Shown here in pieces: positions 6,532-13,643 of a DNA stretch of 29,466 nucleotides. This DNA comes from Clostridiales bacterium (GTDB lineage: Bacteria; Bacillota; Clostridia; Christensenellales; Aristaeellaceae), in NCBI GenBank assembly GCA_012522875.1, contig JAAYJP010000097.1:1-29466 (forward strand), written 5' to 3'. The number at the start of each line of letters is the position of its first letter. Positions within the stretch are counted from its first letter, which is position 1. The notes beneath the pieces are model-generated. The model did no database searches. It was not told the DNA's origin and worked only from the letters and a program-made list of their open reading frames with translations. A program made the position numbers and the translations under genes.

Positions 6532-7769
6532 AGATCAATAGCCTCTGTGCCTTTCCCCACCAATGCCAGTGCGCTTGGATGCGCCAAAACCCTCCTTGCC
6601 AAGGCGTTCACATCATCCAGCCGCACCCGGTCCAGCCGCTTCAGAATCTCCCTGGCGGTCATGATTTCGCCCATGGTTAGCAAGTGATTGCCAAAATGGG
6701 CCATCCGCTGGTACGCGCTCTCCTGAGACAGGACATATTGCGTCCTTATCTGCGCCATGGTGCGTACAAATTCATCCTCGGAGAATCCACTGTTAAGAAT
6801 GCTGTCTGTTTCTTCAGTGATTCCAAGGAGTACCTTTTTGATGTTCTTGGGGGAAGCCGCCGCATAAATGGTAAAGTCCCCGCAGTCCGGATAAGATGAC
6901 GAACTTGCGTAAATGCTGTACACCAGGCCCTTATTTTCCCGCAGATGCTGAAATAACCGGGATGAGACACCCCCGCCCAGCATGCCGCTTATGGCAAGCA
7001 AGGCAAATCGGCTCTCTTCTTTGTGATTTACCCCTGGGAATGCCAAACAAAGGTGCGTCTGCTCGGTATCTTTCTCCATCCGCAGAGACTCAGCGCATGG
7101 TAAAAACGCGTTTTTGGGAAAAGGGGCTTCTTGTCCTTCACTGTCCCATGCGGAGAAAGCCGCTTCCAGCTGCTCAAGCAGCTGCTGGGGCTCGAAGCGG
7201 CCCACCACTGAAACCACGATGTTGCGCGGATGGTAGAACCGCTTGCGGTAGCCCATCAGGCTCTGTTTTTGATAGGCAGCAATGGCCTCCTTGTCACCCA
7301 AGATGGTGCCGGAGAGCGTCTGTCCGCGGTAGATTCCCTGATGGAGCAGGTTATGGACCAGGTCCTCCGGCGAATCCTCTTCCATCGCAATCTCCTCAAG
7401 AATAACATTTCGCTCCTTGCCAACATCCCGGCCATCAATCAGGGGGTTTACGACCAGGTCGCTCAGCAGATCAATGGCCTGGCCCAGCTCTCGGTCCACG
7501 GTTTTCGCGTAGTAACAGGTATAGGTTTTCCCCGTAGCAGCATTCAGATTACCGCCCAACAGGTCAATGTCGTCTGCCAGTGTCCGTGCGCTCCTTTTTG
7601 CCGTCCCCTTGAAGGCCATATGCTCCAAAAAATGGGAAAGCCCGAACTCCCCATCGCCTTCCATGATAGACCCGGCTTTCACCCAAACGCCAATGGAGGC
7701 GCTGCGCAGGTAGGGCAAGCGCTCATATACAATCCGCAGGCCATTGTTCAGTGTATGTATCTGATGCAT
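6528..7769 (-). CDS. M16-family zinc peptidase (MlpA/YmxG type)
   Basis: This 413-residue predicted metallopeptidase is related to the mitochondrial processing peptidase and to B. subtilis MlpA. It has the inverted zinc motif HFLEH (H46, E49, H50) and a downstream glutamate at E126 in ERNVILEEIAMEED, with the spacing of about 76 residues usual for active M16 subunits. The C-terminal half holds the second, non-catalytic M16 domain, including the GGGVSSRLFQHLREN segment. The open frame begins earlier (7853), but that extension runs through an RNA hairpin. The ATG at 7769 has GGAG 6 nt upstream and starts directly with the family-like MHQIHTLNNGLRIV, so I chose it. It follows pnp, as mlpA follows pnp (with ylxY between) in B. 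subtilis. No signal peptide is seen; it is probably cytosolic. Confidence 0.9.
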   Translation of the reverse strand: MHQIHTLNNGLRIVYERLPYLRSASIGVWVKAGSIMEGDGEFGLSHFLEHMAFKGTAKRSARTLADDIDLLGGNLNAATGKTYTCYYAKTVDRELGQAIDLLSDLVVNPLIDGRDVGKERNVILEEIAMEEDSPEDLVHNLLHQGIYRGQTLSGTILGDKEAIAAYQKQSLMGYRKRFYHPRNIVVSVVGRFEPQQLLEQLEAAFSAWDSEGQEAPFPKNAFLPCAESLRMEKDTEQTHLCLAFPGVNHKEESRFALLAISGMLGGGVSSRLFQHLRENKGLVYSIYASSSSYPDCGDFTIYAAASPKNIKKVLLGITEETDSILNSGFSEDEFVRTMAQIRTQYVLSQESAYQRMAHFGNHLLTMGEIMTAREILKRLDRVRLDDVNALARRVLAHPSALALVGKGTEAIDL

Positions 7770-7815
7770 ATCATTCTCCACACTTTGTATCAAGCCATTC
7801 CTAAATATTAGTGAA

Positions 7816-7846
7816 GGGGAGGAAGCTTTTGAAAAACCTCCTCCCC
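7816..7846 (-). other. Strong hairpin between pnp and the M16 peptidase gene
   Basis: On the minus strand GGGGAGGAGG pairs with CTTCCTCCCC (10 bp, one G-U) across an 11-nt loop. It begins about 30 nt after the pnp stop. The following sequence TTCACTAATATTT is only partly T-rich, so it may be a leaky terminator, an mRNA stability element or an RNase processing site. It also argues against starting the M16 gene at 7853. Confidence 0.55.
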
Positions 7847-7877
7847 AAATCAACAGGTTTTTATCCCGGAAATCATC

Positions 7878-10049
7878 TTACTCGCCGCGGCGTGGGGGGC
7901 GGCCATCCCTGCGCGGCGGGCGATTGGCCTGGTCATTGGGGCCGCGGCTGAAGCTGCGGGCCTTGTATTCGATGTCGTTACGAACAAGGTTCACACGGCC
8001 CTGGGTATCAATTTCCGCCACCTTCACCTCCACAGCATCTCCGATATTCAGCACATCCTCCACTTTCTCCACCCGCTCATTGGCCAGTTTGGATATGTGA
8101 AGCAACCCGTCCTTGCCGGGAAGCAGTTCAATGAAAGCGCCCATATTGCTCAGGATACGCACCACCTTGCCATCATACACTTCGCCCACTTCCACGTCCT
8201 TGGCAATGCCTTCGATGATGCGCCGCGCTTTCGCAGCAGCCTCGTCATCCGGTGTTGCGATGGCGACCCGGCCATCATCTTCGATATCGATCTTGACCCC
8301 TGTATCCGCAATGATTTTGTTGATCATCTTGCCACCCGGTCCAATCACTTCACGGATTTTGTCCGGATTGATCATGAAAGTGACGATTTTGGGCGCGTAT
8401 TTGTTCAAATGTTTTCTTGGCTGATCAATAACTTCCAGCATTTTGCCCAGAATGTGAAGCCGGCCTTGAAGGGCCTGCTCCAGGGCCCGCTTGAGGATAG
8501 CTTTATCGATGCCCTTAATTTTGATGTCCATCTGAATGGCGGTGATGCCATTCATGGTCCCGGCGACCTTGAAATCCATGTCCCCCAGAAAATCCTCCAG
8601 GCCCTGGATGTCGGTGAGGACGGCCACCTTGTCAGACACATCGTCTTTGATGAGTCCCATGGCTACGCCCGCAACCGGTGCTTTGATTTGAACGCCCGCG
8701 TCCATCAGGGACAGGGTGCTTCCGCACACTGAAGCCATGGAGGAGGAGCCGTTGCTGGAGAGAACTTCGCTCACCAGGCGGAGGGCGTAAGGGAAATCTA
8801 CCTCATTGGGAATTACAGGCTCAAGCGCCCGTTCCGCCAAGGCGCCATGCCCGATTTCCCGGCGGCCGGGGGAACGCATCCTTCCGGCTTCCCCTGTGGC
8901 GTAGGGCGGCATATTGTACTGGTGGATGTAACGTTTGGAATCCTCGTTGGACAAGCCGTCCAGCGTCTGCGCATCCCTGAGCGAACTAAGGGTCGTCACG
9001 GTGAGCGCTTGCGTCTGTCCCCGGGTAAAGACTGCACTGCCATGGGTGCGCGGAAGGATACCGACTTCGCACCAGATAGGGCGCACCTGGTCTTCTCCCC
9101 TGCCGTCAGGCCGGATACCCTGGTCAAGGATTTTCCGGCGCATTACTTTTTTGTTCAGCTGATAAAGCGCTTCGCTTATCTCGTTTTCACGGCCCTGGAA
9201 CTCCTGCGCCAAATACGAGAGCACTTCTTCCTTGACCTTTTCCTCACGCTCGTGGCGCTCGGAGCGCTCAAAGCTCTCAAAACTCCATTGCACCTTGTCA
9301 AGGGCGTAGGCATTTACTTTTTCGGTGATATCCTCTCCCGTGGTCACCAAGGGGAAGACGCGCTTTTCTTTTCCAATCTCAGCAACAATTTTCTCCTGGA
9401 ACGCCACCAGCTCTTTAATCGCCTCATGGGCAAACAAAATGGCATCCAGCATCACCTCTTCAGAGACCTCATTAGCGCCTGCTTCCACCATCATAATGGC
9501 GTCCTTGGTGCCCGAAACCACCAGGTGCAGGTCGCTCACCGTACGCTGAGCTTCATCAGGATTGAGGACCAGCTGCCCGTCTACCCGGCCCACCAGCACG
9601 GAGCCTGTGGGACCCGCCCACGGGATCTCACTCACGGCCAAAGCTATCGAGGAGCCCAGCATCGCAGGGATATCGGGCGGGTTGTTGGTGTCAACAGAAA
9701 GCACAGTCGCCACGACCTGTACATCATTGCGCATTCCCTTTTCAAACAGGGGGCGCAGCGGGCGGTCAATCAGCCGGCAGGTGAGAACCGCCTTCTCCGT
9801 GGGGCGGCCTTCACGGCGGATGAACCCGCCTGGAAAGCGGCCCACCGAGTAAAGCTTTTCCTCAAAATCAACGCTCAGCGGGAAAAAATCAATGCCATCC
9901 CTCGCTTTATCAGACACTGTTGCGCTAACCAGAAGCACCGTATCGCCGTAGCGGACAAGTGCAGAGCCCGACGCTTGCTCAGCATACCTGCCAAATTCAA
10001 ACGACAGCGGCCTTCCCGCAAAGTCCATGGTATAGGTTTTGTGATCCAT
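7878..10049 (-). CDS. pnp: Polyribonucleotide nucleotidyltransferase (PNPase)
   Basis: This 723-residue enzyme degrades RNA 3' to 5' by phosphorolysis and acts as a trimer in the RNA degradosome. The order is standard: first RNase PH domain (about 5-140), helical linker, second RNase PH domain (about 310-540, with the FTRGQTQAL and DIQGLEDFLGDMDFKVAGT segments that carry catalytic acids), a KH domain with the GPGG loop at 570-573, and an S1 domain (about 620-690). A short Arg/Pro/Gly-rich tail ends the protein. The frame opens at a GTG at 10076, but the ATG at 10049 has AAGGAGA just upstream and gives the normal N terminus, so it is preferred. rpsO lies 100 nt upstream, the usual bacterial order, with a terminator-like hairpin between them. 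Confidence 0.97.
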   Translation of the reverse strand: MDHKTYTMDFAGRPLSFEFGRYAEQASGSALVRYGDTVLLVSATVSDKARDGIDFFPLSVDFEEKLYSVGRFPGGFIRREGRPTEKAVLTCRLIDRPLRPLFEKGMRNDVQVVATVLSVDTNNPPDIPAMLGSSIALAVSEIPWAGPTGSVLVGRVDGQLVLNPDEAQRTVSDLHLVVSGTKDAIMMVEAGANEVSEEVMLDAILFAHEAIKELVAFQEKIVAEIGKEKRVFPLVTTGEDITEKVNAYALDKVQWSFESFERSERHEREEKVKEEVLSYLAQEFQGRENEISEALYQLNKKVMRRKILDQGIRPDGRGEDQVRPIWCEVGILPRTHGSAVFTRGQTQALTVTTLSSLRDAQTLDGLSNEDSKRYIHQYNMPPYATGEAGRMRSPGRREIGHGALAERALEPVIPNEVDFPYALRLVSEVLSSNGSSSMASVCGSTLSLMDAGVQIKAPVAGVAMGLIKDDVSDKVAVLTDIQGLEDFLGDMDFKVAGTMNGITAIQMDIKIKGIDKAILKRALEQALQGRLHILGKMLEVIDQPRKHLNKYAPKIVTFMINPDKIREVIGPGGKMINKIIADTGVKIDIEDDGRVAIATPDDEAAAKARRIIEGIAKDVEVGEVYDGKVVRILSNMGAFIELLPGKDGLLHISKLANERVEKVEDVLNIGDAVEVKVAEIDTQGRVNLVRNDIEYKARSFSRGPNDQANRPPRRDGRPPRRGE

Positions 10050-10104
10050 TCTCTCTCCTTTTCCTTCAACGGGCACGGTTTGGATTATTATTCGCGCCCT
10101 ACAT

Positions 10105-10139
10105 AAAAAGCCGAAACCCGCGTTGGGCAGGTTCCGACT
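10105..10139 (-). terminator. Intercistronic terminator/attenuator between rpsO and pnp
   Basis: On the minus strand, 12 nt after the rpsO stop, AGTCGGAACC pairs with GGTTTCGGCT (10-11 bp including G-U pairs) and is followed at once by TTTTT. A partial terminator at the same place is known in E. coli rpsO-pnp. No clear separate pnp promoter is visible after it, so some readthrough is expected. Confidence 0.75.
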
Positions 10140-10150
10140 GGTTTGGTCCC

Positions 10151-10414
10151 TTACTTCCTTAGCTCAAGCGCGGCGATCAATTCCCGGTAACGCTCAATGT
10201 CTGTCCTTTTCAGGTAGTCCAGCAAGCCCCTTCTCTGGCCAACCATCAATAGCAGGCCCCGGCGGCTGTGGTGGTCCTTCTTGTTGATTTTCAAATGCTC
10301 GTTCAGGTGGTTGATGCGGTGGGTCAAAAGGGCAACCTGAACTTCGGGGGATCCGGTGTCGCCCTCGTGGCGGGCATACTGTGTCATAATCCTGGTTTTG
10401 GTTTCCTTATCCAT
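10151..10414 (-). CDS. rpsO: 30S ribosomal protein S15
   Basis: This 87-residue protein binds the 16S rRNA central-domain three-way junction early in 30S assembly and has the normal family length. The sequence carries the hallmark segments GDTGSPEVQVALLT, HLKINKKDHHSRRGLL and RRGLLDYLKR, which cover the RNA-contacting helices and loops. The frame is open upstream to 10537, but the ATG at 10414 with AAAGGAG about 8 nt upstream gives the canonical N terminus. It has its own strong promoter (10518-10547) and a leader of about 95 nt. S15 often represses its own translation through such leaders. Confidence 0.97.
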   Translation of the reverse strand: MDKETKTRIMTQYARHEGDTGSPEVQVALLTHRINHLNEHLKINKKDHHSRRGLLLMVGQRRGLLDYLKRTDIERYRELIAALELRK

Positions 10415-10511
10415 GGTGTTTCTCCTTTTGGGGCGTGGCCTTCCCCTTATAATCGCCGCATCCCCAGCATCGCGTTGGAGTATCGCTGACCCGAGGGCAC
10501 GGTTATGCCAC
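10415..10511 (-). promoter_or_regulatory. rpsO 5' leader, candidate S15 autoregulatory RNA
   Basis: The leader between the predicted transcript start and the rpsO ATG is about 95 nt and can fold. GGGG (10446-10443) pairs with CCCC (10433-10430) directly before the AAAAGGAG ribosome binding site, and CAGC/GCTG and CCC/GGG pairs lie further upstream. An inverted repeat CACGGT/ACCGTG (10498-10515) sits at the likely start of transcription. S15 autoregulation is known in several phyla with unrelated leader folds; I cannot match this one to a specific known fold. Confidence 0.35.
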
Positions 10512-10517
10512 CGTGTA

Positions 10518-10547
10518 ATAATACCACATATCGGCAAAGTCTGTAAA
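10518..10547 (-). promoter_or_regulatory. Sigma-A-type promoter for rpsO
   Basis: On the minus strand there is -35 TTTACA (10547-10542), an 18-nt spacer and -10 TATTAT (10523-10518). It lies between the end of the zinc peptidase gene and rpsO and should drive rpsO-pnp and the genes that follow. Confidence 0.7.
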
Positions 10548-10559
10548 CATCACCCGAAT

Positions 10560-11441
10560 CTAAATCGGTACGTTGAATGTATCCCACAGTGAAAGGTCAC
10601 CGGTATCGTAGCCCATCATGAACCAGCGCTCCCGCTGGGCACTTGTGCCGTGGTTGAAACTATCAGGGTTCACATAGCCTTGGGTTTGACGCTGGATGTG
10701 GTCATCCCCCACCGAGGCGGCAGCGCTGAGCGCCTCTTCAAGGTCCCCCGGATCAAGGTAACCGCGCTGAGCCATATACCGGGCTACAACCCCCGCGAGA
10801 TAGTCAGCTTGCAGCTCAAAACGAACGCTGTACCGGTTAAACGCCTCTTGGGTAAGCCTGCCGTCAGCAACCTGGGAGCGCAGCCTGTCCAGCTGCCCGG
10901 TCACACCCATGAGCGTCTGCACATGATGGCCCGCCTCGTGGGCGATGACATACGCCATGCCGAAATCCCCGCGCTGGGCGCCAAAGCGATCAATCAGGGT
11001 GTCGTAAAAGCTGAGGTCCAGGTAGATTGAATGGTCCGCCGGGCAGTAAAACGGACCAACGCCAGAATCAGCCAAGCCGCAGCCTGATTGAACCACACCG
11101 GAATAGAGGGTCAATTCCGGTTCAATGTAGTTTATGCTTTCTCGGGAAAGAATCGTGTTCCAGGTATCCTCGATGTCCGCCAGAACCACGCTCGCATAGT
11201 CGAACAGCTGCTGTTCCCGTTGGGTTGCCTGGTACTCAATTTGCCGGTTTCCCGGGGGCAAAATGGCTTCCTGCGTGCCAAGATCCCCAATCAACGCACC
11301 GGGGTTGCCGGTTAACAGGAATACCACCAGCGCGATTACCAGGCCTAATCCGCCGCCGGCAGCGACTTTCCGCCCTCCGGTAGCACTTGGTCTCCGGGCA
11401 TCAGTAACATTGCTGCTTTTCCTTCTACCCTGCCATTTCAT
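10560..11441 (-). CDS. YpfJ-type membrane-anchored neutral zinc metallopeptidase
   Basis: This 293-residue protein belongs to the putative neutral zinc metallopeptidase family (YpfJ, Pfam Zn_peptidase). One membrane segment at about 29-45 follows a basic Arg/Lys-rich head, so the peptidase domain is probably extracellular. The zinc site HEAGHH is at 168-173, and a downstream ELQADYLAG segment is the likely third-ligand region. A CGLADSGVGPFYCP segment contains two cysteines typical of the family. The frame opens at a GTG (11453), but the ATG at 11441 has GAGG 6 nt upstream and is preferred. It is divergent from parE and ends just before the rpsO promoter, so it is probably transcribed alone or as the head of the rpsO operon. 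The substrate of this family is not known to me. Confidence 0.88.
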   Translation of the reverse strand: MKWQGRRKSSNVTDARRPSATGGRKVAAGGGLGLVIALVVFLLTGNPGALIGDLGTQEAILPPGNRQIEYQATQREQQLFDYASVVLADIEDTWNTILSRESINYIEPELTLYSGVVQSGCGLADSGVGPFYCPADHSIYLDLSFYDTLIDRFGAQRGDFGMAYVIAHEAGHHVQTLMGVTGQLDRLRSQVADGRLTQEAFNRYSVRFELQADYLAGVVARYMAQRGYLDPGDLEEALSAAASVGDDHIQRQTQGYVNPDSFNHGTSAQRERWFMMGYDTGDLSLWDTFNVPI

Positions 11442-11506
11442 AGTTGACCTCACATAAGTTGCTTTTAAAGGGTTACGGACAACAGTATACCCCTGAATGC
11501 CGGACC

Positions 11507-11535
11507 ATAATACCCTTTCTCGCTTTCGTCCCCAA
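11507..11535 (-). promoter_or_regulatory. Possible promoter for the zinc metallopeptidase gene
   Basis: On the minus strand there is -35 TTGGGG (11535-11530), a 17-nt spacer and -10 TATTAT (11512-11507), about 65 nt before the start codon. The -35 matches consensus poorly, so support is moderate. Confidence 0.4.
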
Positions 11536-11586
11536 TCATGGCAATCGGCACAGGATCCTTCCTGTAGCAGGCCGCGTCCCGATTTC

Positions 11587-11616
11587 TTGTGCCCTGTTAC
11601 TCCCCTATGCTATAAT
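11587..11616 (+). promoter_or_regulatory. Extended -10 promoter for parE-parC
   Basis: The plus strand has TTGTGC (11587-11592), an 18-nt spacer and a perfect TATAAT (11611-11616) preceded by TGC, an extended -10. The parE ATG follows 60 nt later. Confidence 0.7.
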
Positions 11617-11631
11617 CGGCCCGGGTCCCCC

Positions 11632-11657
11632 GCAGCCGGCCATATGGCGCCGGCTGC
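11632..11657 (+). promoter_or_regulatory. GC-rich hairpin in the parE mRNA leader
   Basis: GCAGCCGGC (11632-11640) pairs perfectly with GCCGGCTGC (11649-11657) around an 8-nt loop. It lies near the 5' end of the predicted transcript and ends about 9 nt before the AAGGAG ribosome binding site (11666-11671). No T run follows, so it is not a terminator; it could stabilise the mRNA or modulate translation. Confidence 0.55.
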
Positions 11658-11676
11658 AATCCTGCAAGGAGTGAAC

Positions 11677-13632
11677 ATGGCGCAGCAGTATACATCCGAA
11701 AATATTCAGGTTCTGGAAGAGCTGGACGCGGTCCGGCTCCGCCCCGGCATGTACATTGGTTCCACCGGGCCCAGGGGCCTGCATCACCTGCTTTGGGAGA
11801 TTGTGGATAATGCCATTGACGAAGCGGCTAATGGGTTTGCCGATGAAATCATCGTGACCCTCCACCCGGATGGTTCCGCAAGCGTATGGGACAATGGGCG
11901 GGGCTTGCCCACGGACCCACATCCCACACTGAAGATCCCCGGCCTGGAGGTCATTTTCACCAGGCTTCACGCGGGCGGCAAATTTGACCATAAAAACTAT
12001 AACTACTCAGGCGGCCTTCATGGTGTGGGCGCATCTGTGGTAAACGCGCTGAGCACCTGGGTGACGGTGGACAGCTTCCGGGACTGGAGCCACCATCGCA
12101 TGCGTTTTGAAACCATTGCTGATAAGAAAACCGGAAAGGCACTGCCCGGAAGGCCAACCGCTCCCATGGAACGCGTCGGAAATACCCGAAAGCGCGGCAC
12201 CCTGGTGCGTTTTTTACCGGACAGCGCCATTTTTGAGGAAATCGCGTTTAATGGTGAGTTGGTGGCCAGGCGCCTGCGCGAACTAGCATACCTGAACAGA
12301 GGGTTGAAAATTAGCTTTTTGGACGACCGGGCAAGATCGGCCGCCTCCGAACCCCGTGTGTTCCAGTACTCCGGAGGAATCGTGGACTACGTGGGTTTCC
12401 TCAACACCGACAAGACCACCTTGCATGACAATGTGATCTATCTGGAAGGGGTTCGGGATCAAATGATGGTGAGCTGTGCGATTCAGTTTTCCGATGCTTA
12501 CAGCGAATCCCTTTTCTCTTATGTCAACAATATTCCTACCGGAGAAGGCGGCAGCCATGAAGTGGGCTTCCGCACCGCTTTGACCAAATCCCTGAACGAT
12601 TATGCCCGGCGCATTGGTGCTTTGAAGGAAAAGGACAACAACCTGGCAGGTGAGGACTACCGCGAGGGTATGACGGCGGTACTCAGCGTAAAAATGCCCA
12701 ACCCTCAGTTTGAAGGGCAGACCAAAGGCCGCCTGGGCAATACCGAAGCACGGGCGATGGTTGAAGCTGTGGTCCTGCAAAGGCTAACCGAGTATTTGGA
12801 AGACCTGCGCAATGCCGCTACGGCCCAAACGATTATCGAGAAATCCATCAAATCCGCGAAGGTCCGCGAAGCTGCCCGTAAAGCCCGGGATGTGGCACGG
12901 GCAAAAAGCGAGCTGGAAGCGGCTCCCCTGGTTGGCAAGCTCTCCAGCTGCACAGGGCGAAACGCAAGGGAAAATGAACTGTTTATTGTTGAAGGAGACA
13001 GCGCTGGCGGCAGCGCCAAACAGGGGCGTGACCGCCGGTTCCAGGCGATCCTTCCCCTTCGGGGCAAACCTCTGAATGTTGAAAAAAAACGCATAGACCA
13101 GGTACTTGCAAACCTGGAGTTCCGGTCCATTATCACAGCCCTGGGCACAGGCATTGATCAGGACTTTAACCTGTCACAGCTCAAGTATGACAAAGTCATC
13201 ATCCTGTCCGATGCCGACCAGGACGGCGCTCACATTCGAGCCATTCTGCTTACCTTTTTTTTCCGCTATATGCGGGAGTTGGTGGCCGGAGGCCATGTCT
13301 ACATTGGCATGCCGCCGTTGTACCTGCTGAAAACTGCAGGCAAGGAATCCTATGCCTACAACGACAGGGAACTGCAAAGGGTCCTCCCAAAGGGAAAAAA
13401 CTACACACTGCAGCGTTACAAGGGCTTGGGTGAGATGAACCCGGAACAACTGTGGCAAACCACCATGAACCCGGCGAACCGAAAGCTGATGCAGGTAACC
13501 ATTGAGGATGGCGCGGAGGCTGACCGGCTCATTACCATCCTCATGGGGGATAAGGTTGATCCCCGCAGGGATTACATCATCAGCCATGCCGATTTCAACA
13601 AGACGGACCTGTTTGAAGAAATTCAGGCCTGA
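11677..13632 (+). CDS. parE: Type II topoisomerase B subunit, topoisomerase IV ParE
   Basis: This 651-residue ATPase subunit pairs with the A subunit encoded next to it to pass one DNA duplex through another. The GHKL ATPase domain shows EIVDNAIDEA (N45 is the Mg-binding Asn), DNGRGLP (72-78) and the ATP lid SGGLHGVGASVVNALS. The middle domain has FEGQTKGRLGN. The TOPRIM domain has EGDSAGGSAKQGRDRRFQ (catalytic E439) and DADQDGAH (D512, D514), then RYKGLGEMN. The frame opens at 11497, but the ATG at 11677 has AAGGAG at ideal spacing and the normal N terminus. The gene is not next to dnaA or recF, and the TOPRIM region resembles Bacillus ParE, so I prefer ParE over GyrB. The insertion found in proteobacterial GyrB is absent. 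Confidence 0.88.
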   Translation: MAQQYTSENIQVLEELDAVRLRPGMYIGSTGPRGLHHLLWEIVDNAIDEAANGFADEIIVTLHPDGSASVWDNGRGLPTDPHPTLKIPGLEVIFTRLHAGGKFDHKNYNYSGGLHGVGASVVNALSTWVTVDSFRDWSHHRMRFETIADKKTGKALPGRPTAPMERVGNTRKRGTLVRFLPDSAIFEEIAFNGELVARRLRELAYLNRGLKISFLDDRARSAASEPRVFQYSGGIVDYVGFLNTDKTTLHDNVIYLEGVRDQMMVSCAIQFSDAYSESLFSYVNNIPTGEGGSHEVGFRTALTKSLNDYARRIGALKEKDNNLAGEDYREGMTAVLSVKMPNPQFEGQTKGRLGNTEARAMVEAVVLQRLTEYLEDLRNAATAQTIIEKSIKSAKVREAARKARDVARAKSELEAAPLVGKLSSCTGRNARENELFIVEGDSAGGSAKQGRDRRFQAILPLRGKPLNVEKKRIDQVLANLEFRSIITALGTGIDQDFNLSQLKYDKVIILSDADQDGAHIRAILLTFFFRYMRELVAGGHVYIGMPPLYLLKTAGKESYAYNDRELQRVLPKGKNYTLQRYKGLGEMNPEQLWQTTMNPANRKLMQVTIEDGAEADRLITILMGDKVDPRRDYIISHADFNKTDLFEEIQA

Positions 13633-13643
13633 GGAACAGATGG

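Noticed and set aside
8847..10106. 419-residue plus-strand ORF opposite pnp
   Set aside because: It is the antisense of PNPase, with no ribosome binding site or known domain; codon bias of the real gene keeps this frame open.
11550..11565. Small inverted repeat ACAGGA-TCCT-TCCTGT in the ypfJ-parE intergenic region
   Set aside because: Six-base arms are easily found by chance, and it overlaps no core promoter element.
11497..11676. 60-residue N-terminal extension of ParE
   Set aside because: The extension lies partly before the predicted promoter and lacks homology; the ATG at 11677 has an ideal ribosome binding site.
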